Source of the DNA: Bacteroidales bacterium UBA5762
GTDB taxonomy: Bacteria > Bacteroidota > Bacteroidia > Bacteroidales > TTA-H9
NCBI GenBank assembly: GCA_002418865.1
Contig: DIEY01000059.1
Coordinates: 1,396-36,395 of the forward strand
DNA length: 35,000 bases
Direction of reading: 5' to 3'
Below the pieces are notes generated by a model. The model ran no database searches and was not told where the DNA came from. It saw nothing but the letters and a program-made list of their open reading frames with translations. Each line of letters starts with the position of its first letter. The first letter of the stretch is position 1. Position numbers and translations under genes: made by a program. This document shows positions 9,713 through 18,062 of the stretch, in pieces.

Positions 9713-9756
9713 CAAGTATCGTCAACGACACATCAGGATGGAATGGAACAGCGCCC

Positions 9757-9787
9757 CAAATATAAAACATTTTTTACTATAAAGCAA
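9757..9787 (-). promoter_or_regulatory. Promoter of the small RNA
   Basis: On the minus strand TTG (9787-9785), 20 bases, then TATATTTG (9764-9757) fit the Bacteroidota promoter pattern. It sits immediately upstream of the closing stem of the RNA candidate. Confidence 0.6.
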
Positions 9788-10077
9788 GAGTTTTAAGAAA
9801 TATTTTTAAAATATTATACAACTTGCTTATTTTCAATAAATTACTTTTAAAAAATATTGATTCGCTTAGTTTCTTACTTTATTCTGCTTTTGAAGTATAA
9901 CCATTTGTTTTTCATTGAATTTTCAAAGGGAATTAAAGGGAATGCAGAAGGATGTTGGGTTTGACTTCTTTTATTCATTAAGATGATTGAGATAGTTGCA
10001 ATTGCCGAGCGGTTTAAAATATGAGTTTGAGCTGTAACATGCAGTAATAATTTATTTATTTTTGAAGCGCAGAATTA
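9788..10077. other. AT-rich gap before the type IX cargo gene
   Basis: No gene is seen here. TATTTTTG at 10057-10064 on the + strand fits the -7 element and lies 14 bases before the annotated start at 10078 (26 before the second ATG), but no TTG lies at the usual distance upstream. The remainder shows nothing structured. Confidence 0.4.
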
Positions 10078-10677
10078 ATGCTAACAAACATGCGAAAGGT
10101 CTATATAATAGCAGGATACATGTTATCCCTTATGATGTTGGTTTGTATGATGAGTGCTGGAAATTTGGAGGCTCAGGTTGTATATGGATTTCATCCTCGA
10201 ATGTGTTTAGCCAATTATGGAGGATTCGATAGCCAAGAGGAGTATTTATGGGAGAGCGATTCTCAAGCTGTAGAATCGGATTCAAATTATGGGAATGAGG
10301 ATGAGTTATCACCTCGGTATTCTTTTCAATATAAAATAGACAAGAACACAGGGAGACTTACTGAAAATTGTGCTTTGGAATTGATAAATGTGAAAAATAA
10401 CGAAGATTTTACCAATGATAGTAATGAAGCAAAGGATGAATTTCCATGTTCTTCTCCTATTACATTGATTCCCAATCCAGCAAAGGATGAAGTAATTATT
10501 AAAGGAGGTTGTAATTCAACCGTTTATGTTTTTGACTTTAATGGTCGTCAGGTTTTATTCAGTCGTATTGGGGATATACCGCGCCTTGACATTCGATCGC
10601 TTCAAACTGGAATATATAGTTTGAAGGTTGAAGGTGCAGAAGCTATTTATACTTTGCAACTCATTGTTCAGAGATAG
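10078..10677 (+). CDS. Small secreted protein with type IX sorting domain
   Basis: This is a 199-residue exported protein. The N-terminus is a signal peptide ending near LEAQ (about 33). Residues 34-127 are an acidic region without a recognised domain. Residues 128-199 are a type A C-terminal sorting domain: PNPAKD (132-137), VYVFDFNGRQV, and DIRSLQTGIYSLKV near the end. Such domains are cleaved during passage through the type IX system. The true start may be the second ATG at 10090 (MRKVYI), which gives a more usual signal peptide. It is convergent with hydE, with only 3 bases between the stop codons. The cargo part is unusually short, so the function is unknown. Confidence 0.8.
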   Translation: MLTNMRKVYIIAGYMLSLMMLVCMMSAGNLEAQVVYGFHPRMCLANYGGFDSQEEYLWESDSQAVESDSNYGNEDELSPRYSFQYKIDKNTGRLTENCALELINVKNNEDFTNDSNEAKDEFPCSSPITLIPNPAKDEVIIKGGCNSTVYVFDFNGRQVLFSRIGDIPRLDIRSLQTGIYSLKVEGAEAIYTLQLIVQR

Positions 10678-10680
10678 TAT

Positions 10681-11799
10681 TTAGGGATTCGGATCGATTT
10701 CTTTATTTTCGTAGTGGCGGTAAAAGAAATGTCGTGAATCGCCCCAATTGTCCCATCCGATTTCGCAGTGAATGGCAGAGATATCTTGAATAAGATGATC
10801 CAAAATTAGTTGTGATTCTTCATTTATATGGGGTTTACCTTCATACAGAAGGTAATCATCTCTATATTTTAAAGGTGTAATGTTGGGCATCATTACGTTA
10901 GCTCCAGTTTGTAGTGCAAGGATTTTTCCACGAGGATGGATGGTTTCCATGGCTGTGGTGGCGGCAATATTGATGTCGGGCATGGTAATGCGCAATAAAG
11001 CGAGCATTTTGAGGGATAGGTAGAATCTATCGAGGGGTGGTAGAAGTAAATCTTTATATTGATAGAGAGGAGTATTTTTGTGTTCTATATATGGACCCAT
11101 GCCTATCATGTCGATGTCGAAGTTTTTGAAGAATTCGAGGTCGTTAGCAAGATCATCATTAGTTTGAAAAGGAAGGCCAATCATAACGCCTGTACCCACC
11201 TGAAATCCTTCATTTCGTAAATCATCCAGTGCTTGGAGGCGTTTTTCGAAGCTATGGAAAGTATCCATGGGATGAATTTTCTTATATAAATCAGGGTTGG
11301 AAGTTTCAATTCGCAGCAAATAGCGATGAGCACCGCATTCGAACCAATAACGGTAAGTTTCACGACTTTGTTCGCCCATCGAAAGTGTGATCCCAATTTT
11401 TCCCTGCGAGAGTTGTTTGATTTTTGTGACCAATTGTCCAATGCGACGAGTGTTCTGAGTTGATGATAATTCTCCTCCTTGTATTACCATAGAACCAAAG
11501 TGGTGATCGAGAACAAATTGGGCTGCTTCAAGCACTTCATTTTCAGTCAATCTGTAACGTCTGATATTTTTGTTGCCCGATCTTACCCCGCAGTATAAAC
11601 AATTTTTTGTGCAGATATTGGAATATTCGACTAAACCTCTCAGATAAACTTTGTTACCAACAGTGTTCTGCTTCACTTGAGAGGCTTTCTCGAAAATTAA
11701 CTCTTGTTCTGCTTTATCGACCGATAATAAAGTTACCAATTCATCATGCGAAAAACTTTCTTTTTCGAGTAAATTCTGAATATTTGGCTTGGGGTTCAT
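10681..11799 (-). CDS. hydE: [FeFe]-hydrogenase maturase HydE (radical SAM)
   Basis: This 372-residue radical SAM enzyme of the biotin-synthase-like family helps build the H-cluster of [FeFe]-hydrogenase together with HydF and HydG. The [4Fe-4S] motif CxxxCxxC is C63, C67, C70 (CTKNCLYCG) inside the HydE-like context LRGLVEYSNICTKNCLYCGV. The SAM-contacting GGE (108-110) and the TIM-barrel phrases RIETSNPDLY and TGVMIGLPFQT follow. PylB is the main alternative; length and motif context favour HydE. HydF, HydG and the hydrogenase are not in the window. The gene has a divergent promoter shared with the downstream repair gene. Confidence 0.85.
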   Translation of the reverse strand: MNPKPNIQNLLEKESFSHDELVTLLSVDKAEQELIFEKASQVKQNTVGNKVYLRGLVEYSNICTKNCLYCGVRSGNKNIRRYRLTENEVLEAAQFVLDHHFGSMVIQGGELSSTQNTRRIGQLVTKIKQLSQGKIGITLSMGEQSRETYRYWFECGAHRYLLRIETSNPDLYKKIHPMDTFHSFEKRLQALDDLRNEGFQVGTGVMIGLPFQTNDDLANDLEFFKNFDIDMIGMGPYIEHKNTPLYQYKDLLLPPLDRFYLSLKMLALLRITMPDINIAATTAMETIHPRGKILALQTGANVMMPNITPLKYRDDYLLYEGKPHINEESQLILDHLIQDISAIHCEIGWDNWGDSRHFFYRHYENKEIDPNP

Positions 11800-11821
11800 G
11801 TATGATATTTTTGCAAAGATA
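11784..11821. promoter_or_regulatory. Back-to-back promoters between hydE and the NAD(P)HX repair gene
   Basis: TATTTTTG (11806-11813, + strand) and TATCTTTG (11821-11814, - strand) abut each other, so both strands carry a TAnnTTTG element within 16 bases. The rightward one has TTG at 11784-11786 with a 19-base spacer, inside the first codons of hydE. The leftward one has no clear TTG and would give a leader of about 10 bases for hydE. Confidence 0.5.
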
Positions 11822-11965
11822 AATTACAATTCTTAAGGCTTGGATTTGTGCTTTTGATGATGATTTATTAGAATTGCAAAAGAAAAATTCGGCCAAGAAT
11901 GAAATTTCATCAAGTATTAATTGAAAGATGCTGTTGTGGTTAAGAAAATACAAGGAAGATAAGCC

Positions 11966-13483
11966 ATGAAAATATTGAGTGTAGACAAGATTAAGGAAGC
12001 CGATGCTTATACTATAGCACATGAGCCTATAGCGAGTATCGATCTTATGGAAAGGGCGGCGCAGCAATGTTCGCAATGGTTGCTCGAACATTTGATAAAA
12101 GAAATACCTGTAATGATTTTCTGTGGAACTGGAAATAATGGGGGCGATGGTTTAGCAGTGGCACGTCATTTATCAGAGAATGGATTCAAGGTTTCGGTTT
12201 ATATTCTTAGGCTTGGTAGTCAAGCTTCGCCTGATTTTTTAAGCAATCTCTCTCGTTTAGAGTCGCTTTCTGTGGATTGCAGGGATATTACTTCCTCAGG
12301 CGATTTTCCTGAAATTTCTCGTTCTAGTTATATCATTGACGCCTTATTTGGCACAGGCTTGACTAGAAAATTGGAAGGTTTGTCAGCCGAATTGGTATCT
12401 TACCTTAACCATTCGGGAGCCATTATTGTATCAATAGATGTACCTTCAGGATTATTTATAGATACTTCATTAAAAGCCGTTTCGGGGATTGCCGTGCAAG
12501 CCGATTATACCCTTAGTTTTTTGCCGCCCAAGTTATGCTTCATGATGCCAGAGAACGATATTTATGTGGGAGAATGGCATGTATTTGATATTGGCCTTCA
12601 TCCTGAATATTTGCAGCTGGCTGAGACGAATTATTTTTATATCACAAGAGAAGATGTGTCTTCGTGGTTGAGACGCAGACGAAGATTTCAACATAAAGGA
12701 GATTTCGGACATGCCTTATTGATTGCAGGGAGCCAAGGCAAGGCTGGGGCTGCCATAATGGCTGCAAGAGCTTGCGTGCATTCCGGAGTTGGATTATTGA
12801 CGGTGCATGCTCCAGCCAAAGTTGGCGACGCCTTGCAAATGAATGTGAATGAAGCAATGGTTTCGTTCGATGAACACGCTTCGTTTATCACAAATCTCCC
12901 TTCGCTGGATACTTACGACGCTATAGGAATTGGACCAGGATTGGGCCTTCACCAACAAACCCAAACTGCCCTCAAATCGCTTTTACAAAATTATCGAGGC
13001 CCACTGGTTATGGATGCCGATGCTTTGAATATTTTATCGGATAACAAAACATGGTATTCCTTTCTATCACCTTATACCATACTGACGCCTCATCCCGGAG
13101 AATTCGAACGTTTGGTTGGGAAGGCCGATAACGATTTCGAACGTTTGAAACAGGCTAAAGACTTTGCATTAAAATATAATATTTTCCTTGTGTTGAAAGG
13201 CGGTGTAACGGTTACGATAAATCCTCTGGGGCAATGTTATTTCAACAGTACGGGCAATCCCGGCATGGCGACGGGTGGGAGTGGAGATGTTTTAACAGGA
13301 ACAATTTTGAGTCTATTAGCTCAAGGATATAATCTTGGGCAAGCGGCTGTTATGGGAGTATTCCTTCATGGCTTGGCAGGTGATTTGGCTGCTGATGAGC
13401 TTTCGCAGGAGTATATGTCGGCTGATGATATTATTCGATTTTTGGCCCCTGCATTTCTCTCTTTTTCGAAAGGGCAAGTCTGA
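11966..13483 (+). CDS. nnrDE: Bifunctional NAD(P)HX epimerase / ADP-dependent dehydratase
   Basis: This 505-residue two-domain repair enzyme restores damaged NADH and NADPH hydrates. The N-terminal YjeF_N (epimerase) domain, about 1-215, shows GTGNNGGDG (54-62), DALFGTGL (125-132) and DVPSG (158-162). The C-terminal ribokinase-like dehydratase domain, about 225-500, shows HKGDFG (243-248), GPGLG (323-327), DADALN, LTPHPGEF (373-380) and the anion-hole/catalytic GGSGDVLTG (437-445). The length is normal for the fused form. Its last 53 bases overlap the convergent HAD gene. Confidence 0.95.
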   Translation: MKILSVDKIKEADAYTIAHEPIASIDLMERAAQQCSQWLLEHLIKEIPVMIFCGTGNNGGDGLAVARHLSENGFKVSVYILRLGSQASPDFLSNLSRLESLSVDCRDITSSGDFPEISRSSYIIDALFGTGLTRKLEGLSAELVSYLNHSGAIIVSIDVPSGLFIDTSLKAVSGIAVQADYTLSFLPPKLCFMMPENDIYVGEWHVFDIGLHPEYLQLAETNYFYITREDVSSWLRRRRRFQHKGDFGHALLIAGSQGKAGAAIMAARACVHSGVGLLTVHAPAKVGDALQMNVNEAMVSFDEHASFITNLPSLDTYDAIGIGPGLGLHQQTQTALKSLLQNYRGPLVMDADALNILSDNKTWYSFLSPYTILTPHPGEFERLVGKADNDFERLKQAKDFALKYNIFLVLKGGVTVTINPLGQCYFNSTGNPGMATGGSGDVLTGTILSLLAQGYNLGQAAVMGVFLHGLAGDLAADELSQEYMSADDIIRFLAPAFLSFSKGQV

Positions 13484-14132
13484 TGAGATTTTGTATGCGG
13501 GGGTCGCGAAAATCATCAATAAGGAAATCTGCTTCTGGAAATTCTTCGTTAGTGAATGGCGATTTTACCACTACAACCTTACAACCAGCTTTTTTTGCTG
13601 CTTCTACGCCTACTCTGGAATCTTCGAAAACAATACAATTTTGAGGTTCTTCTCTTAAACATTCTGCTGCCTTGAGAAATATTTCGGGATGAGGTTTGCC
13701 GTGAGTGACCATATTGGCATCGATAAGGCATGAAAAGTATTCGTGAATGTTGAGGGCCTCGAGAATCATGTTTACATTGAGTGTTGGAGCCGAAGTGGCC
13801 AAAGCTGTAGGGATTTGGGCAATGAAAAGTTGCTTGAGTAAATCATGTAATCCTTCAACTTCTTTTATATAAGGCTTATACAGGCTGCGATATAAGCTTT
13901 CTTTCTCTTCTTCGAGTTGATTAACCTCTTCCTGAGATAATTTATGATTGAATAATTTTCGGAAGATATCATCATTTTTACCACCAAATAACGACAAAAG
14001 TTCTTCTTCGGTTGTTGCTATATGGTGATTATGGCAAAAGAGTTTCCATGCATTGAGGTGATATTCATGATTTCTTACGATAGTGCCATCCATATCGAAG
14101 ATAAAGGCAAGAGGAATGCTCAAATTATTCAT
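13431..14132 (-). CDS. HAD-family phosphatase / beta-phosphoglucomutase-like
   Basis: This is a 233-residue haloacid-dehalogenase superfamily member (subfamily IA). Motif I is DMDGT with nucleophile D13 and acid D15. Motif II is T113/S114 (ATSAPT), motif III K146 (GKPHPEIF), and motif IV E170-D171 (FEDSRVGVEAA). The helical cap at about 20-90 fits beta-phosphoglucomutase-like and sugar-phosphate phosphatases, but the substrate cannot be read from sequence. Its ATG overlaps the stop of the upstream outer membrane protein gene by 8 bases (ATGAATAA), so the two are translationally coupled. Its 3' end overlaps the repair gene on the other strand. Confidence 0.88.
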   Translation of the reverse strand: MNNLSIPLAFIFDMDGTIVRNHEYHLNAWKLFCHNHHIATTEEELLSLFGGKNDDIFRKLFNHKLSQEEVNQLEEEKESLYRSLYKPYIKEVEGLHDLLKQLFIAQIPTALATSAPTLNVNMILEALNIHEYFSCLIDANMVTHGKPHPEIFLKAAECLREEPQNCIVFEDSRVGVEAAKKAGCKVVVVKSPFTNEEFPEADFLIDDFRDPRIQNLIRLALSKKREMQGPKIE

Positions 14133-16080
14133 ATTTGCTGATGAGCGGTTGATGCGGTTTATAACTGAAAAAATTCAAGGGCATAATTCCTGAGAATTCG
14201 ATGAAAATACCCTTGCGATTATCGGGAAGAGCTGGATAAAATCCGAGTTTCAGCTGTAGGGTTTTAATAACGAGACTTTCGTTGCGTACCATGGCCCCAA
14301 TTCCAAAACCCGCAAAGAATTTATTTTTTTCTTTGAGCTGTTGTCTTCCACCAAGATAGGCCATATTGACGTAATTGAAGAAAGCCAGTCGAAAGCCATA
14401 GAAATAGTAAGGAGTAAAAAGGGTAGAAGAATAAGAAAGGGTTAGTTTTTCATTTCCCGAATAAAAGGCAGTGTCGCTGGGATGAGCGATTATCAGATCG
14501 AGTTCTTTCACCACGTTGACGCATTCTCCTTCGAGGCGGTTCAATCCCTTGCGATAATTTAATGTAGCGAAATGCCGGAGTTTGAAAGGGCCATAAATAT
14601 ACAAGTTAGAAAAGTATTCGAGGTGCATTCCGCATTGTCCTTGTTCAAATTTATCATTGCGGTTGTATGATGAAATAAGAAATTTACCCGAAAGATATCC
14701 GAAGCCAGAGAAATATTTTGCCAGGCCTGTTGTGAAGCTAAGATAAGTGCGGTTGTAGTATTCGTAGCTTTCGGGTCCAACCGTCAGTTCGGCAAGAAAT
14801 CCATAAGGAATATCTTCAGTACGTCCGAATTGGTAGATATAATTCCCTTTGTAATAGGCATTTCTTGATATGGCAATATTGAAGAGGATATTCAAGGAGT
14901 TATAGTAGATTTTATTGGAATCGGCTGAAACATAAGGACGCTTGGTATAAAGCCGGCTTTCGAGGCTGGAGCTTATAACCAATTGAGTAGGCCGTCCCTG
15001 GCTATGAATATTGAATGCTTTGCCAATCCATAGTGAAGGATTGAAATATTTCAGATGGTCTTGTCGGAAATAGGGGGTAAAGATGTTTTGGATTTTTTCG
15101 TGATGAGTAAGGGATAAGCCGCTTGCAAATTGTGTTTGAGTGGTTAGAAAATCTCTGGCAATCGTCAGACGTATGCTTTCGTGATTGAATTCATTGGTGT
15201 AATCGGCTTCGGAATAAAAGAATGTTCCTTTGATGTTTTCTATTCGATAATTAAGGTTTTTCAAAGTTATTGCGGGAGCCTCAGCTGAATTATAACGAAT
15301 AGTAGAGGAAAAGCGATTGCCATATCCCAAAAAATTTTGGTCGAAAATGCTGAAATCGAATAAAGTAGAGCTGGGAAGATAGATGTCTAAACCAAGAGAT
15401 AGAGCATCCTTAGCCCATACGATAACATCTACCTTTTCGGCGTCTTTTTCGTCGACAACGGGTCGTATATCAGCTTCAGATAAATAGGGCAAAGAACGCA
15501 ATAATTGAGCATTCTCGGCCATAACGTAAGGATTGAGTCGTTGCCCTTCTTTAAAAAGTAAATTATTTTTTAAGACGGTTTTTCTCGTAGAGCGATGTAA
15601 AGAATTTCCTATTCGGCTTAAGCGTGCTCTGGTTGGATTGGGTTGTGTTTCGTCGAAAGGTTCATCTATATAAATGATGATATTTTGTATAATTTTATTG
15701 GCAAAAAGCATATATTCACTTTCTTCAGACGCTTCGTTGTAGGCTTCATTTTTTTCTGTTACGGCTCCTGATTCTGGGAAAAGAAGTTGGTAAGCCAACT
15801 TTGTGAAGTCACGCCTTTCGGCCTTTGATTTTATAGAATCATAAAGCACACGTGAGCGTGCATAAGGGTCATTCAAAAAATAGACTTTCTTTATATCATT
15901 TCCTGTAATAATGGTATCGGTAGAGATCAAAATCAATTTGTTGTCGAACAGAATTTTTGTTCCACAACAAAGCCACAGAGTATCATTACGGATTTGAGAA
16001 CAGGGTAATTCCTGGCCAAAAATCTGTTTTTCAATTAAAAACAAGATAATAATGCAAACGATAAACTTTTTTTGCGGCAC
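14125..16080 (-). CDS. BamA/TamA-like outer membrane protein
   Basis: This is a 651-residue exported protein. Residues 1-22 form a signal peptide ending at FGQ. Residues 125-225 look like POTRA-type units (NNLLFKEGQRLNPYVM, then LLRSLPYLSEADIRPV), the signature of the Omp85 superfamily. Residues 235-651 have the alternating aromatic/polar pattern of a 16-strand beta barrel. It is shorter than BamA, with fewer POTRA repeats, so a TamA-like or lineage-specific translocase is more likely than the essential BamA. It heads a two-gene unit with the overlapping HAD gene. The functional link between the two is unclear. Confidence 0.65.
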   Translation of the reverse strand: MPQKKFIVCIIILFLIEKQIFGQELPCSQIRNDTLWLCCGTKILFDNKLILISTDTIITGNDIKKVYFLNDPYARSRVLYDSIKSKAERRDFTKLAYQLLFPESGAVTEKNEAYNEASEESEYMLFANKIIQNIIIYIDEPFDETQPNPTRARLSRIGNSLHRSTRKTVLKNNLLFKEGQRLNPYVMAENAQLLRSLPYLSEADIRPVVDEKDAEKVDVIVWAKDALSLGLDIYLPSSTLFDFSIFDQNFLGYGNRFSSTIRYNSAEAPAITLKNLNYRIENIKGTFFYSEADYTNEFNHESIRLTIARDFLTTQTQFASGLSLTHHEKIQNIFTPYFRQDHLKYFNPSLWIGKAFNIHSQGRPTQLVISSSLESRLYTKRPYVSADSNKIYYNSLNILFNIAISRNAYYKGNYIYQFGRTEDIPYGFLAELTVGPESYEYYNRTYLSFTTGLAKYFSGFGYLSGKFLISSYNRNDKFEQGQCGMHLEYFSNLYIYGPFKLRHFATLNYRKGLNRLEGECVNVVKELDLIIAHPSDTAFYSGNEKLTLSYSSTLFTPYYFYGFRLAFFNYVNMAYLGGRQQLKEKNKFFAGFGIGAMVRNESLVIKTLQLKLGFYPALPDNRKGIFIEFSGIMPLNFFSYKPHQPLISKYE

Positions 16081-16154
16081 ATCTTCAAAGATTAGAGAGC
16101 AAACGCCAATTTTGAGCTTTTATGATACGAAGGGAAACGATAATAAAGTTCGTA

Positions 16155-17900
16155 TCATGCAAGACCCATATCGTGCTTAATGGCTTCGATTTTTTCGCTT
16201 AGAAACCGATTTACCTTTTCGTAGTCTTCGATTTGGTGAAGTGTAGTTTTAGCCCCAAAATAGAATTTAATTTTAGGTTCGGTACCCGAAGGTCTTACGG
16301 TAATTTTGCTTCCGTCTTCGAGGAAAAATTGGAGCACATCCGATTTGGGCAAGTCAATAGGTAATGTTTCGTGAGTAAGCAGATTGGTTTCGGTTTGCGA
16401 AATATAATCTTTAATTACCGTCAGCTTGATGCCGGCAAGTTGTTGAGGGGGATTTTTTCTGTAATTTTCCATCATTTGATGGATTTCTTCTGTTCCGGCA
16501 ATTCCTTTTCTGGTAAGTGAAAGCAGCGTTTCCTTATAAAATCCATATTCAAGATAAATTTCCTTGAGAAGGCGATAGAGCGATTTGCCCTGATTAGTGG
16601 CCCAGGCGGCTGTTTCGGCTATCATGCAGCAGGTGCTAATGGCATCTTTATCTCTAACGAAATCTCCTGTAAGAAAGCCATAGCTTTCTTCACCACCCGC
16701 AATAAATTGCATAGAGCCTTCCAAACGCCTGATTAGATCGGCAATATACTTAAACCCTGTAAGCACATCGAAGCATTTCACTCCTTCTTTTTGTGCGATT
16801 ATCTTAATAAGTTCTGAGGTTACGATAGTTTTTACGATAAATTCGTTCCCCTTGAAGAGTCCTTTAGCCTTCCATGCTTTCAAAATGTAATAGATAAGTA
16901 GGGAGGCGGTTTGATTTCCATTAAGAAGTACGAATTCACCTTTTTCGTCTTTTACGGCAATGCCCACGCGGTCGCCATCGGGGTCGGTACCCATAACAAG
17001 GTCGGCTCCTGTTTCACGGGCTTTTTTGATGGCAAGGTCCAGAGCTGCTGGTTCTTCGGGATTGGGGCTATGTACGGTTGGGAAATCACCTGAAACTACC
17101 ATTTGTTCATCGACAGTTATAATTTGTTCGAAACCGAATTCTCTTAAAGCCCAGGGAGCGAGTTTTACACCTGTACCATGAATAGGGGTATAGACAATTT
17201 TGAGATTCTTGTGCTGGGCGATGATCTCTGGATAGAGCGAAAGATTTTTTATGGCTGCTATATAAGCCTTGTCGACGCTTTCGCCAATGGTTTCAATTAA
17301 TTCAGGATTGCCAGTGAAGTTTACTTCTTGTATACTTTTAATTTTATTGACTTCGGCGATGACATTCTTATCATGAGGGCTTACCAACTGACCTCCATCT
17401 TCCCAATAAGCCTTATATCCATTGTATTCTTTGGGATTGTGTGAAGCAGTAATGACAATCCCGCTTTGGCAGCCAAGGAATCTTACTGCAAACGAAAGCT
17501 CGGGTGTAGGCCTTAAATCATCGAAGAGGAAAACTTTGATCCCATTGGCCGACAAAACGTTGGCCGTTGTTTGGGCAAAAAGGCGTCCATTATTCCGGCA
17601 ATCATGGGCTATCACTACTTGTATAGGATTCTTGTCAGGAAAGTTCATTTTTAGGTAATTTGCCAAGCCCTGAGTGGCCATACCTACTGTATAGATATTC
17701 ATTCGGTTAGTACCAGGTCCCATAATACCACGTAATCCACCCGTGCCAAATTCCAAATCAGTATAAAAACTTTCGATAAGCTCGGCACTATCATTATCTA
17801 TTAGATATTGAACTTGCCGACGCGTTTGCTCATCATAAGGAGGCATTGTCCACTGACGAGCTTTTTCGAGGATTTTTGGATCTATCTTGTTCATTGTCAT
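16155..17900 (-). CDS. Phosphoglucomutase/phosphomannomutase family enzyme
   Basis: This is a 581-residue alpha-D-phosphohexomutase that moves phosphate between C1 and C6 of a hexose. All four signatures are present: the phosphoserine loop TASHNPKEYNG (S153), the Mg loop DPDGDR with D306, D308 and D310, the sugar-binding GGEESYG (402-408), and the phosphate-binding RPSGTEPK near residue 536. The length and the LEFGTGGLRG start match the long PgcA-like/phosphopentomutase-like group. Glucose-1-phosphate for UDP-glucose is the likely product, which would feed the ugd-uxs genes next door. Translation could start at M1 or M3. The enzyme is cytosolic. Confidence 0.92.
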   Translation of the reverse strand: MTMNKIDPKILEKARQWTMPPYDEQTRRQVQYLIDNDSAELIESFYTDLEFGTGGLRGIMGPGTNRMNIYTVGMATQGLANYLKMNFPDKNPIQVVIAHDCRNNGRLFAQTTANVLSANGIKVFLFDDLRPTPELSFAVRFLGCQSGIVITASHNPKEYNGYKAYWEDGGQLVSPHDKNVIAEVNKIKSIQEVNFTGNPELIETIGESVDKAYIAAIKNLSLYPEIIAQHKNLKIVYTPIHGTGVKLAPWALREFGFEQIITVDEQMVVSGDFPTVHSPNPEEPAALDLAIKKARETGADLVMGTDPDGDRVGIAVKDEKGEFVLLNGNQTASLLIYYILKAWKAKGLFKGNEFIVKTIVTSELIKIIAQKEGVKCFDVLTGFKYIADLIRRLEGSMQFIAGGEESYGFLTGDFVRDKDAISTCCMIAETAAWATNQGKSLYRLLKEIYLEYGFYKETLLSLTRKGIAGTEEIHQMMENYRKNPPQQLAGIKLTVIKDYISQTETNLLTHETLPIDLPKSDVLQFFLEDGSKITVRPSGTEPKIKFYFGAKTTLHQIEDYEKVNRFLSEKIEAIKHDMGLA

Positions 17901-18062
17901 TATTTATTTATTAATTTTTAGCTTTTTCAACTTCAAATGAATTTGCAAAAACGAAATTATTAATGATTTCATGTGATTTTTGTGTGCCCGAAAATAGTAT
18001 ATATTTTCTCAATATAGACGCACAAGGCACTTCTGCCCAGCAACGACTTTATTTTCTCTGTT

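Larger units (their letters stand above)
9608..9751 (-). ncRNA. Candidate structured small RNA, class unknown
   Basis: This is a leftward transcript candidate with a promoter at one end and a strong terminator at the other, in the gap after feoAB. Transcription from the promoter at 9757-9787 would begin at about 9748-9752. That is just where GCTGTTCC (9752-9745) begins, which pairs with GGAACAGC (9663-9656) to close the RNA. Inside is a 6-bp hairpin GUGUCG-UUGA-CGAUAC and a weaker CATAGA/TCTAT stem. The RNA ends in the hairpin at 9616-9632. It lacks the single-rod shape of 6S RNA and the GGAAG loop of SRP RNA. A 22-codon frame lies inside it, so it could be a small mRNA instead. Confidence 0.5.

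Noticed and set aside
9608..9751. Assignment of the small RNA candidate to 6S RNA or SRP RNA.
   Set aside because: It does not fold as one long rod with a central bubble, and the SRP GGAAG-type loop is missing.
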